Origin: Saccharopolyspora elongata
GTDB lineage: Bacteria; Actinomycetota; Actinomycetes; Mycobacteriales; Pseudonocardiaceae
Length of the DNA stretch: 46,787 nt
Assembly: GCF_004348985.1 (NCBI RefSeq)
Contig: NZ_SMKW01000074.1
Span: 1-46,787 of the forward strand
Direction of reading: 5' to 3'
The position numbers were made by a program, and so were the translations under genes. The notes under the pieces are model-generated. The model was not told where the DNA came from. It made no database searches and was given only the letters and a program-made list of their open reading frames with translations. Below are positions 15,656 through 23,659 of this stretch, piece by piece. Position 1 is the first letter of the stretch; every line of letters starts with the position of its first letter.

Positions 15656-16102
15656 TCAGAACCACCGAGCGCCCTGCCACTGCAGGCACTCGGGGCGCCG
15701 CCCGGTGCGGCAGAACTCCGCAACTGCGTCGTGGATCGCATCGATCGGCAGGACTGCGGATCGCTCGAACGGGGTCGGAGTCGTCGCGTCGAACCACACG
15801 GTTGGCACATTGGCAGGTGGTTCAGGATTGTGGGTGTCCCAAACCCCGCCTCCTTCGCCTTCCTCCACGAAGTTGATCGCGCCCCAGGCTGCCGATTCGT
15901 CAACATTCACGCGAAGTTGATGCCCGGGGCGATCGTCGGTGGACATGTCGTGCGGACGATCCCAAACGTAGAAGCACACACCACGAATTCGCTCCTGTCC
16001 CAGACCGTCGCGTATCAATTCACGGACGCCAATCATGTCGGAGGCGAAACGGCGGTCCTTCCCGAACAGTGCAGTGACCACCGTCCGCGTCTTCGTAGCC
16101 AT
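15656..16102 (-). CDS. Imm1-family immunity protein (partner of the intact toxin)
   Basis: A 148-residue Imm1-type protein whose ATG (16102) starts 2 bp after the toxin stop codon, with AGGAGAGG about 8 bases upstream inside the toxin gene. The core WGAINFVEEGEGG and the C-terminal LPIDAIHDAVAEF-TGRRP pattern match the second copy. The tight spacing guarantees that immunity is made with the toxin. Homology to toxin-specific Imm1 proteins makes it the likely cognate antidote; it should bind the deaminase domain. I cannot tell whether it also protects against the lost second toxin. Confidence 0.82.
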   Translation of the reverse strand: MATKTRTVVTALFGKDRRFASDMIGVRELIRDGLGQERIRGVCFYVWDRPHDMSTDDRPGHQLRVNVDESAAWGAINFVEEGEGGGVWDTHNPEPPANVPTVWFDATTPTPFERSAVLPIDAIHDAVAEFCRTGRRPECLQWQGARWF

Positions 16103-16104
16103 GT

Positions 16105-16860
16105 CTATGCCTCTCCTCTGAAAACGATCGGGTGCTCTGCTCCCGGTTCCCAAACTGCCAGCGCGAACCCCCGTGGCAGTATCGCGGGCACGGCTGTTCG
16201 GCAACCATATTCCTCCTCGCACACGGCGTTGTTGATCGCAATCACCCCATAGGGGATACCTTGCTCCCGCATGCGTTGCGCAGCCTTGACTTCCACGTGT
16301 TTTGCCACCTCGGGGCTGGCATGCGACGACAGAGGATGTTTCGGAAATCGGGTTGAGTTCAGGAGCACCAACTCGGCCCGAGCCGCTACGTCATCCCGCT
16401 GCTCGTCTCGGCCGCTGGTGATCTCAACCTCATGGCCGTCTGGATCGAGGAACAAGCCCTTAGTCGGGTTGCCCATGGTCCACTTGGGCAGACGCCATTG
16501 CGCGGTTCTCGCCCACCTGGAGTTTGTAGCGGGATCAGCCGCGAGCCTGGGCGTCGTTGATGGGTGCGGGGTGCTAGGTGGGGTGCTGGCGGCTTCCTCG
16601 ACCGCGAGGTTGTGGCGGTAGGTCTCGACGATGGTTCGAACGCCTTTGACGAGATCCCATTGCTCGAACAGTTGGTCGCTGATCGTTTGGGCTGTGGTCA
16701 GGACTTCCAGCGCTTCGGGGGCGTTCGTGCCGTGCAGGACAGATAGGGCTTGTTCGCTTTCGTCCAGCGCGTTCTGCGCCGCGGTGAAGGTTTCGAGCGC
16801 CTCGGTGAGCTTGGCGATGATTTGGCCGAGGAGTTGGTCGAGGTCGCTGACTGCTGACAC
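16105..16860 (-). CDS. DddA/SCP1.201-like nucleic-acid deaminase toxin
   Basis: A 251-residue toxin. Residues 1-88 are a helical, probably coiled-coil N-terminal region without a signal peptide, residues 90-125 are a Pro/Thr-rich linker, and residues 128-245 form the deaminase. The family features are TKGLFLDPDG and ITSG (133-150), the zinc/active-site HVE (H188, E190), the cysteine pair C214 and C220, and the closing AILPRG-LAVW. Related enzymes deaminate cytosine, in DddA in double-stranded DNA. The proline usually found before the first cysteine is V213 here, and the cysteines are separated by five residues rather than two as in DddA. The GTG start has AAGGAG 6 bases upstream. Delivery is probably by a type VII-like route, but no WXG motif is certain. 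Codon and GC usage differ from the flanks. Confidence 0.8.
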   Translation of the reverse strand: MSAVSDLDQLLGQIIAKLTEALETFTAAQNALDESEQALSVLHGTNAPEALEVLTTAQTISDQLFEQWDLVKGVRTIVETYRHNLAVEEAASTPPSTPHPSTTPRLAADPATNSRWARTAQWRLPKWTMGNPTKGLFLDPDGHEVEITSGRDEQRDDVAARAELVLLNSTRFPKHPLSSHASPEVAKHVEVKAAQRMREQGIPYGVIAINNAVCEEEYGCRTAVPAILPRGFALAVWEPGAEHPIVFRGEA

Positions 16861-16924
16861 GCCGGTCTCCTTCGCTGCTGGGTGCAGGGCGTTGGAGATC
16901 GTTTCGGGGTGGCCCGACAGTTTT

Positions 16925-16974
16925 CCGGGCTGCTTCGGCGTGGATCGTGCGATCGTGTTGCCGAAGCAGCCCGG
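16925..16974. terminator. Strong hairpin between thioesterase and toxin genes
   Basis: CCGGGCTGCTTCGGC (16925-16939) and its exact complement (16960-16974) form a perfect 15-bp stem with a 20-base loop. It lies between the end of the TetR-thioesterase transcript and the toxin start, and so marks the right border of the deaminase island. There is no clear T-tract, as is common for actinomycete terminators. Confidence 0.65.
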
Positions 16975-16980
16975 AACGGG

Positions 16981-17790
16981 TTACTTCGATGCTGGGTTGG
17001 CCACTGCTGTCACCGTGCAGTAGCCGATCGGGCCGCTGGTGTCGTGGAACGTGCAGTTCGCCGCCGCGATGCCGTCCTCGCTGAGGTGGCCCGTGGCCTC
17101 GATGCCGATCGCATCGCTCAGCGGGAGGCGGCTGAGCGTCAGCGTGTAGTCCGCGTTGATGAACTCCAGCTTGCCGTGGGTGCCGAAGTTCGCCAGCGGG
17201 CTGGCGAAATCGCCCGCCAGCGCGACCCGCACGAACGGCGACGGCGATTCGCCCGCCACCAGGTCGTTGTTGTCCCGCAGCCAGGCGCGGCGCCGGCTGT
17301 CGGCGCTCCAGGAGTCGGTGGGCTCGCCGTCGGCGTCGAGCATCCAGATGTCGAACGGCGGCGGCCACCCCGACGACTGGACACCCGGCGTCCCGATCTC
17401 CGCCGGGCTCGGGACGTCCCAGGCCGGTGTCTGCGCCACGGTCTCGGTCGGCTGGTCGCCGCGGCGCAGCAGCACCGCGCTCGCCCGCGCCACCGGGGTG
17501 TCCCCGGCGTACACCGTCGCGTCCGCGATGCGGATGCGACGGCCGTCGCGGACCCGCTGGGTCTCCACCCGCACCGGCACCAGCTTGGTGTTGCGGAACA
17601 GGTCGACGGTCAGCCGGGTGAAGTGGAAGTCCGGTTCGGCGTGCTCCTGCTCCAGCGCGCGGGCGAGCAGCCCGCCGAACAGCCGGCCGTGCATCATGTC
17701 CGGCGCCCACGGGCTGCCCGCGTGCGGGCCGGGCACCAGCCCGTCCCCGTCGATGGTGAAGAACGGTTCCGCGCCGTTGGTCTCGGCCAT
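16981..17790 (-). CDS. TesB-like acyl-CoA thioesterase
   Basis: A 269-residue double hot-dog-fold protein related to TesB-type acyl-CoA thioesterases and hydratase-like proteins. The first hot-dog contains MMHGRLFGGLLARALEQ (helix with the HGR-GG substrate loop) and RLTVDLFRNTKLVPV; the second contains ASPLANFGT and LSRLPLSDAIGIEA. It likely releases free acids from acyl-CoA and thereby protects the CoA pool. Its ATG shares one base with the TetR stop codon, and GAGGAGGA precedes it. The pair is divergent from the ACAD operon. Confidence 0.75.
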   Translation of the reverse strand: MAETNGAEPFFTIDGDGLVPGPHAGSPWAPDMMHGRLFGGLLARALEQEHAEPDFHFTRLTVDLFRNTKLVPVRVETQRVRDGRRIRIADATVYAGDTPVARASAVLLRRGDQPTETVAQTPAWDVPSPAEIGTPGVQSSGWPPPFDIWMLDADGEPTDSWSADSRRRAWLRDNNDLVAGESPSPFVRVALAGDFASPLANFGTHGKLEFINADYTLTLSRLPLSDAIGIEATGHLSEDGIAAANCTFHDTSGPIGYCTVTAVANPASK

Positions 17791-18419
17791 CAATCCTCCT
17801 CCTCGTCTTCGTCGCGGAGCGGGTCCAGGCGGCGGATCAGCCGCAGCGTCGCCTCCAGGACCTTGTTCGCCTCCCGCTTGCTGGAGCACGTCGCGATCTC
17901 GCGGCCCGCCTCGCCGATGATCGTGGTCAGCACGGCGACGGTCACCCGGTCCACCGGGTCGGTGCCGGCGCCGAGCAGCACCGCGTTCTGCCGCACCCAC
18001 TCGCGGCCGCGGGTCCGGCGGATCAGCTCGAACCCGGGCGGCCCGTCGCCGTCCATGAACAGCCGCACCAGGTCGCGGCGCGCCCACGAGCCCTCCAGGA
18101 AGGCCCGCGCGCCGACGTTGAACAGCGTCAGCGGGTCTTCCTCGCCGCCGGCGCGGGCCTTGGCGACGGCGCTGATCGCGTTCTGCTCGTGGGTGGCCTG
18201 GTGGTCCTCCCACAGCGCCAGGAACAGCTCGGTCTTGCCGCCGAAGTGGTGGTAGAGGCTGCCGACGCTGGATCCGGCGCGTTCGACGACCTCCGCGACG
18301 CTGGCCTCGGCGAACCCCTTCTCGGTGAACACCTCGCGCGCGGCCTGCAGCAGGACGCGGCGGGTCTCCGCGGTTCGGCTCCACTGCCAGGCGTTGGAGC
18401 GGCTCGTCTTCCGTGCCAT
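17790..18419 (-). CDS. TetR-family transcriptional regulator
   Basis: A 209-residue TetR regulator. The helix-turn-helix lies at about residues 15-60 (AAREVFTEKGF, then SVAEVVERAG and SVGSLYHHFGGKTELF). The ligand domain is all helical and ends in an acidic tail, DEDEEED. The ATG at 18419 has GGAAGG just upstream; a GTG 6 bp further up is possible. It is divergent from the ACAD operon, whose promoter carries a TAGAR-N5-YTCTA site, and is co-transcribed with a thioesterase. It is therefore the best local candidate for the regulator of all four such sites, probably sensing an acyl-CoA. Confidence 0.88.
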   Translation of the reverse strand: MARKTSRSNAWQWSRTAETRRVLLQAAREVFTEKGFAEASVAEVVERAGSSVGSLYHHFGGKTELFLALWEDHQATHEQNAISAVAKARAGGEEDPLTLFNVGARAFLEGSWARRDLVRLFMDGDGPPGFELIRRTRGREWVRQNAVLLGAGTDPVDRVTVAVLTTIIGEAGREIATCSSKREANKVLEATLRLIRRLDPLRDEDEEED

Positions 18420-18621
18420 GACCACCTTCCCGTCGTGCTGATCGGCCCTGGTCGGGGCCGTGCGTACTTCCTGTCGCTATGGCAGCACAAAGTACTCACG
18501 GGCCCGGCCTGGGGAAACGTCCGCCCCACCGGTGTTCGAGTAGTGGGATCACATTCTAGAACGTGTCCGCCGTCGGCGTGGCTACCTCGGACGGACGCTA
18601 GGCGCGGGCCGTCCAAGTATT

Positions 18622-18636
18622 TAGAGTGCGGTTCTA
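18622..18636. promoter_or_regulatory. Operator site D, TAGAR-N5-YTCTA
   Basis: TAGAGTGCGGTTCTA, 51 bp upstream of the ACAD start and in the TetR/ACAD divergent region. A second, weaker element, TTCTAGAACGTGTCC, is at 18554-18568 nearer the TetR gene; it contains a KstR-like TAGAACGTG half but lacks the opposite arm. Confidence 0.62.
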
Positions 18637-18687
18637 GAAAGTCTTCGCACCGCCGGGCAACGGGGCCCGAGTCGAAAGGACTTCGCG

Positions 18688-19860
18688 ATGGTCGACTTCG
18701 CACTCGGCGAAGAGGAACGGCAGATCCGCGACACCGTCCGCAGCTTCATCACCAGGGAAGTGCGGCCGCTGGAGGAAGAGGTGCTGCGCAACGAGCGCGC
18801 CGGCAAGCCGTCGGTGGACCCGGACGTGCTGCGCGAGCTCCAGAAGAAGGCGAAGAAGGCCGGTTTCTGGGGCGTCAACACGCCCGAGGAGTACGGCGGG
18901 ATGAACCTCGGCGCGGTCATGTCCGCGATCCTGGCGATGGAAACCGGCCGGACGTTCGTGCCGTTCACCTTCGGCGGCAGCGCCGACAACATCCTCTACG
19001 CCGGCGACGACGAGCAGCGCAAGCGGTACCTCGTGCCGACCATCGAGGGCGAGCGGAAGTCCTGCTTCGCCATCACCGAACCCGGCGCGGGCTCCGACGC
19101 CCGCAACATCCGCACCCGCGCGGTCCGCGATGGCGGCGACTGGGTGATCAACGGCGAGAAGACCTTCATCACGGGCGGCAACGAGGCCGACTTCGTGATG
19201 GTCTTCGCCGTCACCGACCCCGACGCGAGCGCCGACAACGGCGTGACGTGCTTCCTGGCCGACCGGGACATGGGCTGGAAGTCCGAACCCATCCCGACCA
19301 TGGGCCAGTGGGGCCCGGCGTCGCTGGTGTTCGAGGACGTGCGGGTGCCGGCCGAGAACGTGCTCGGCGAGGTCGGCCGGGGCTTCCCGCTGGCGCTGCG
19401 CTGGATCGGCCAGGGCCGCTACATGATCCCGGCGCGGGCGATCGGCGCGGCGGAGCGGATGCTGCAGATGGCCATCGACCACGCCAAGATCCGCGAATCG
19501 ATGGGCCGCCCGATCGCCGAGTACCAGGCGATCCAGTGGCAGATCGCGGACTCCCAGGTCGAGATCGAGTCCACCAAGTGGCTCACGCTGCACGCCGCGT
19601 GGCGGGTGCAGCAGGGCATGGACGCGCGGCACTGGTCGTCGATCGCCAAGCTGCACGGCGCGGGGATGGCCAACCAGGTCGTCGACCGGGTGCTGCAGAT
19701 CCACGGCGGCATGGGCTACACCCGCGAGCTGCCGATCGAACGCTGGTACCGGGAGCTGCGGCTGCTGCGGATCTACGAGGGCACCGACGAGATCCAGCGC
19801 CGCACCATCGCCCGCAACCTGCTCAAAGGCCACGTCAAGCTGGGAGGGATCGCGGAGTGA
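18688..19860 (+). CDS. Acyl-CoA dehydrogenase
   Basis: A 390-residue FAD-dependent acyl-CoA dehydrogenase that introduces the alpha-beta double bond in an acyl-CoA. The FAD-binding stretch CFAITEPGAGSDA, the middle beta domain with GEKTFITGGNEADF, the C-terminal helical domain with IHGGMGYTRE, and YEGTDEIQRR (containing the usual glutamate base region) are all present at normal spacing. It opens a four-gene operon; its stop overlaps the next GTG (GTGA). An operator of the TAGAR-N5-YTCTA type is upstream. Confidence 0.93.
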   Translation: MVDFALGEEERQIRDTVRSFITREVRPLEEEVLRNERAGKPSVDPDVLRELQKKAKKAGFWGVNTPEEYGGMNLGAVMSAILAMETGRTFVPFTFGGSADNILYAGDDEQRKRYLVPTIEGERKSCFAITEPGAGSDARNIRTRAVRDGGDWVINGEKTFITGGNEADFVMVFAVTDPDASADNGVTCFLADRDMGWKSEPIPTMGQWGPASLVFEDVRVPAENVLGEVGRGFPLALRWIGQGRYMIPARAIGAAERMLQMAIDHAKIRESMGRPIAEYQAIQWQIADSQVEIESTKWLTLHAAWRVQQGMDARHWSSIAKLHGAGMANQVVDRVLQIHGGMGYTRELPIERWYRELRLLRIYEGTDEIQRRTIARNLLKGHVKLGGIAE

Positions 19861-21002
19861 CACGCCGTCGCGCGGCCATCGTCGGGGTGGCCGAATCCGA
19901 GTTGGGCAAGACCCCGCACCTCACCGTGCTGTCCCAGCAGGCGCAGGCGACGAAGGCCGCGCTGACCGAGGCCGGCCTGCGGCGCGACGACGTCGACGGG
20001 CTGTTCGTCGCCGGCGGCTGGTCCTGGGCACCGGCGCTGGCCCTGGCCGAATACCTCGGCATGCGCCCGCGGTACCTGGACGGCACCAACATCGGTGGCT
20101 CGTCGTTCGAGGCGCACCTCGGCCACGCCACCGCGGCGATCGAGGCGGGCGTCATCGACGTCGCGGTGATCGCCTACGGCAGCACGCAGCGCAGCGACCG
20201 GTCCCGCAACCAGCCGCGCCCGGCGACCCTGACCGAGCAGTTCGAGCGGCCGTACGGGCTGCCCACGCCGGTCGGCGCCTACGCACTGGCGGCCAACCGG
20301 TACATGCACGAGCACGGGGTGACCAGCGAGCAGCTCGCCGAGGTCGCGGTGTCCACGAGGGAGTGGGCGCGGCTGAATCCCCAGGCGTACCACCGGGATC
20401 CGCTCACCGTGGACGAGGTACTGGCGTCGCCGATGATCTGCGAGCCGCTGCGCAAGCTGGACTGCTGCCTGGTCACCGACGGCGGCGGCGCGCTGGTCGT
20501 CGCGGCCGAGGACCGGTGGCCGGACCTGGCCACGCGGCCGGTGATCGTGCTCGGGCACGGCGAGGCGACCACGCACAACACCATCGCCAACATGCCCGAC
20601 CTGACCGTCACCGGCGCCGCCCGGTCGGGCCCGGCGGCGCTGGAGATGGCCGGGGTCGGGCACGACGACATCGACGTGCTGGAGATCTACGACTCGTTCA
20701 CCATCACCGTGCTGCTGACGCTGGAATCGCTCGGGTTCTGCAAGCCCGGCGAGGCTGGCGCGTTCGTCGCGGACGGCCGCACCGCGCCCGGCGGCGAGGC
20801 GCCGATGAACACCAACGGCGGCGGCCTGTCCTGCACGCATCCCGGGATGTACGGGATCTTCCTGCTGATCGAGGCGACCCGGCAGCTGCGCCACGACTTC
20901 GCCGGCACGCCGAGGCAGGTGGACGGCGCCGAGCTGGCGCTGGCCCACGGCACCGGCGGGGTGCTGTCGTCGACATCGACCATCGTGCTGGGAAGGGGCT
21001 GA
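19857..21002 (+). CDS. Thiolase-fold protein, probable Ltp2-like retro-aldolase
   Basis: A 381-residue thiolase-superfamily protein of the SCP-x/Ltp2 branch. The position of the acylated cysteine of true thiolases is serine here (GGSS, residues 80-83), while the C-terminal SCTHPGMYG and HGTGG regions are kept. Ltp2-type members of this branch cleave a beta-hydroxyacyl-CoA by retro-aldol reaction and require a DUF35 partner, which is the very next gene, 3 bp after this stop. The GTG start overlaps the ACAD stop. A classical thiolase reaction is less likely without the cysteine. Confidence 0.82.
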   Translation: MTRRRAAIVGVAESELGKTPHLTVLSQQAQATKAALTEAGLRRDDVDGLFVAGGWSWAPALALAEYLGMRPRYLDGTNIGGSSFEAHLGHATAAIEAGVIDVAVIAYGSTQRSDRSRNQPRPATLTEQFERPYGLPTPVGAYALAANRYMHEHGVTSEQLAEVAVSTREWARLNPQAYHRDPLTVDEVLASPMICEPLRKLDCCLVTDGGGALVVAAEDRWPDLATRPVIVLGHGEATTHNTIANMPDLTVTGAARSGPAALEMAGVGHDDIDVLEIYDSFTITVLLTLESLGFCKPGEAGAFVADGRTAPGGEAPMNTNGGGLSCTHPGMYGIFLLIEATRQLRHDFAGTPRQVDGAELALAHGTGGVLSSTSTIVLGRG

Positions 21003-21005
21003 CCG

Positions 21006-21443
21006 ATGGTGCAGATCATCCCGGACGCCGAGACGCGTCCGTTCTGGGACGGCATCGCCGCGGGCGAACTACGCCTCCAGCGGTGCGCGGACTGCGGAGC
21101 CGCCGTTTTCTACCCGCGCTCGGTGTGCCCGGGCTGCTTCGGCGACCGGCTCGACTGGTTCACCGCGAGCGGCCGCGGCACGGTCTATTCCTGGACGGTC
21201 GCGCACAAGGCGTTCGGCGAGTTCGCCGACCAGGCGCCGTTCACCGTCGCGCTCGTCGATCTGGACGAGGGCCCGCGGATGCTGACCCGGATCGTCGGCC
21301 CGCAGTTTCAATTGAAACTGCGGTCCCACGAGCCGGGCGCGGATGAGGGGCGGGTGCGCATCGGGGACCGGGTGGAGCTGGTGATCACCAGCCTCGGCGC
21401 GGACGGGCCCGAGCTGCCGTGCTTCCGGGTGGTGGCGCGATGA
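21006..21443 (+). CDS. DUF35 OB-fold / zinc-ribbon protein
   Basis: A 145-residue protein with an N-terminal helix, a rubredoxin-like zinc ribbon (C27-x2-C30 and C41-x2-C44) and a C-terminal OB fold (GTVYSWTVAHKAF to VELVITS). Such proteins pair with thiolase-like enzymes and form the acyl-CoA binding part of aldolase or thiolase complexes. It lies between the thiolase-like gene and the acyl-CoA synthetase; its stop overlaps the next start as ATGA. A complex with the preceding gene product is expected. Confidence 0.9.
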   Translation: MVQIIPDAETRPFWDGIAAGELRLQRCADCGAAVFYPRSVCPGCFGDRLDWFTASGRGTVYSWTVAHKAFGEFADQAPFTVALVDLDEGPRMLTRIVGPQFQLKLRSHEPGADEGRVRIGDRVELVITSLGADGPELPCFRVVAR

Positions 21444-23524
21444 GCGCGGAAGCCGTGCGGGAGCTGTTCAACCCGCGGTCCATCGCCCTGGTCGGCGCCA
21501 CCGACAAGTCCGGGTGGTCGCTGGCGACCTTCGACAACCTGCGCAACAACGGCTTCCCCGGCCCGGTGCACCTGGTCAACCCGCGCACCGAGGTCGTGCA
21601 CGGCGAGCGCGCCCACCCGAGCCTGTCGGCGATTCCGGAGAAGGTCGACCTGGCGTACGTGATGGTTCCGACGCACGCGCTGCTGGACGTGCTGCGCGAG
21701 GGCGCGGAACTGGGCGTCCGCAGCTACGTGGTGCTCACCGCCGGGTTCGGCGAGACCGGCGCCGAGGGCCGCCGGCTGGAACGCGAGGTGGCCGAGTTCG
21801 CCCGCGAGCACGGCCTGATCCTGTTGGGGCCCAACGGGAACGGCTACATCAACGCGGCCGCCGGCAGCACCCCGTACGGCCTGCCGATCCCGGCGCCGCT
21901 GGTCAGCGGCCCGATCGGGGTCGTGCTGCAGAGCGGCGCGCTGGCCAGCGCGGTGCTGAACTTCGCGCAGGCCCGCAACGTCGGCATCAGCCTGCTCACC
22001 GCGATGGGCAACGAGACGGTGCTGTCGGTGACCGATGTGATCGACTACCTCGTCGACGACCCGGCGACCAAGGTCATCGCGCTGTTCCTGGAGCAGGTGC
22101 GCCACCCGGCCGAGTTCGCGCGGGTCGCCCGCCGGGCCGCGCAGGCCGGCAAGCCCATCGTGGCGCTGAAGATCGGGTCCAGCGAGATCGCCTCGCACAC
22201 CGCGCAGGCGCACACCGGCGCGCTGGTCGGCGACGACGCGGTGGTCGACGCGGCGTTCCGGCAGCTCGGCGTGATCCGCGTGCGCTCGCTGGAGGACCTG
22301 CTCATCACGGCGGGGCTGCTGGCCGAGGTCGGGCGGCTGCCGGGGCGCCGCATCGGCGTCGTCACGCCGTCGGGCGGCGCGTCGGAGATCATCGCCGACC
22401 GCGCGGCGGAGGAGGGGCTCGAACTCCCCGAGTACGCCCCGGAGACCGTGGCGCGGCTGAAGGAGATCGTGCCGGAGTTCGCCACCGTGCAGAACCCGCT
22501 GGACGTGACCGGGTACGTGGTGGTCGACCGGACGCTGCTGGGCCGGGCGCTGGAGGTGGTGGCCGAGGACCCGGGCATCGACGCGGTCCTGCTGCTCGCC
22601 GACCTGCCGCGGGTGCCGCCGCCGAACCCGGAGCTGAGCATCGCGGCGTTCCGGGAGAACGCGCGCCGGATCCGCGAGTCGCCGCGCCCGGTGGCGGTGA
22701 TCGGCAACGTGTGCGCCGACGTCAGCGAGTTCGGCCGGATGATCCAGGAGAAGTCGGGCTTCCCCTACGTGGCGGGCGGGATCGAGCACGGCATGACCGC
22801 GCTGGGCGCCGCGGCGCGCTGGTCCGAGGCCGCGTTGTCCCATGTGGACGATCCGGAGCCGCTGGACGTGCGCGGTTCCGGGATCTGGACCGAGCACCAG
22901 GCGGCGGCCCTGTTGTCCGCCAACGGGATCCCGGTGGTTCCCTCGGAGCCGGCGGCGGATGCGGATGCCGCGGTCGCTGCCGCCGAGCGGTTCGGCTACC
23001 CGGTGGTGCTCAAGGCGGTCGCCGACGGTTTGGGCCACAAGAGCGACATCGGCGGCGTCCGGCTCGGCCTGTCCGGCCCGGAGGACGTGCGCCGCGCGCA
23101 TGAGGAAGTGTGCGCGACGCTGCGGGAATCCGGCGCGAGCGGGATCGGCGCGCTCGTGCAGCCGCAGCGCAGCGGCGGCGTGGAGCTGCTGGTCGGCGTC
23201 GTCCGCGACCCGTCGTGGGGGCTGACGATGGCCATCGGCCTCGGCGGGGTGTGGGTCGAGGTGCTGCGCGATTCGGCGCTGCGCCTGCTCCCGGTCGACC
23301 ACGCCCAGGTCCGGCAGGCCCTCGGCGAACTGCGCGGCGCCGCGCTGCTCCAGGGCGCCCGCGGCTCGACCCCGGCCGACCTGGACGCGGTGGCCGACGT
23401 CGTGGTGCGCATCGGACGCCTCGCCCAGGCGCTCGGCGACGGCCTGGAATCCCTGGAGGTCAACCCGCTGCTGGTCGACGGCGACCGCGTCGAAGCCCTG
23501 GACGCGCTGGTGACCTGGCACTGA
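21440..23524 (+). CDS. NDP-forming acyl-CoA synthetase (acetate-CoA ligase family)
   Basis: A 694-residue fused alpha-beta synthetase. Residues 1-130 are the CoA-binding Rossmann domain (LVGATDKSG near 18-25), 150-290 a succinyl-CoA-ligase-like domain with the phosphorylated histidine H258 in AHTGALVGDD, 290-450 a second flavodoxin-like domain, and from about 470 an ATP-grasp domain (GYPVVLKAVADGLGHKSD). It makes acyl-CoA with ATP, or the reverse, through a phosphohistidine. As the last gene of the operon it could activate the substrate or recover energy from a CoA ester. The ATG overlaps the previous stop. Confidence 0.88.
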   Translation: MSAEAVRELFNPRSIALVGATDKSGWSLATFDNLRNNGFPGPVHLVNPRTEVVHGERAHPSLSAIPEKVDLAYVMVPTHALLDVLREGAELGVRSYVVLTAGFGETGAEGRRLEREVAEFAREHGLILLGPNGNGYINAAAGSTPYGLPIPAPLVSGPIGVVLQSGALASAVLNFAQARNVGISLLTAMGNETVLSVTDVIDYLVDDPATKVIALFLEQVRHPAEFARVARRAAQAGKPIVALKIGSSEIASHTAQAHTGALVGDDAVVDAAFRQLGVIRVRSLEDLLITAGLLAEVGRLPGRRIGVVTPSGGASEIIADRAAEEGLELPEYAPETVARLKEIVPEFATVQNPLDVTGYVVVDRTLLGRALEVVAEDPGIDAVLLLADLPRVPPPNPELSIAAFRENARRIRESPRPVAVIGNVCADVSEFGRMIQEKSGFPYVAGGIEHGMTALGAAARWSEAALSHVDDPEPLDVRGSGIWTEHQAAALLSANGIPVVPSEPAADADAAVAAAERFGYPVVLKAVADGLGHKSDIGGVRLGLSGPEDVRRAHEEVCATLRESGASGIGALVQPQRSGGVELLVGVVRDPSWGLTMAIGLGGVWVEVLRDSALRLLPVDHAQVRQALGELRGAALLQGARGSTPADLDAVADVVVRIGRLAQALGDGLESLEVNPLLVDGDRVEALDALVTWH

Positions 23525-23525
23525 C

Positions 23526-23566
23526 CCGGGCGGGCTGGCGGCCATATCCGGCCGCAGCTCGCCCGG
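23526..23566 (+). terminator. Terminator hairpin after the acyl-CoA operon
   Basis: CCGGGCGGGCTGGCGGCC pairs with GGCCGCAGCTCGCCCGG across a short ATATC loop, with one bulge and one wobble. It starts 2 bp after the stop of the acyl-CoA synthetase gene. Confidence 0.6.
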
Positions 23567-23659
23567 CGTTCACCTCCGCGACGGCTGAACGCGGCTTGCC
23601 GGATGCTCCCGGTGCGCAAGATCGCTGCGTTGTCCAATTCGCGACAGATGGAGCGACGC

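Noticed and set aside
18554..18568. A fifth TAGAR-N5-YTCTA operator
   Set aside because: Only one good arm is present at the required spacing; recorded as a weak element within site D instead.
18189..21002. Long plus-strand frame (937 codons) running from the TetR gene into the thiolase-like gene
   Set aside because: Only its 3' part (from 19857) is real; the rest is a shadow of the TetR and ACAD genes.
21308..23545. Long minus-strand frame (745 codons) opposite the acyl-CoA synthetase
   Set aside because: Antisense to a well-defined NDP-forming synthetase and of arginine/glycine/histidine-rich composition.
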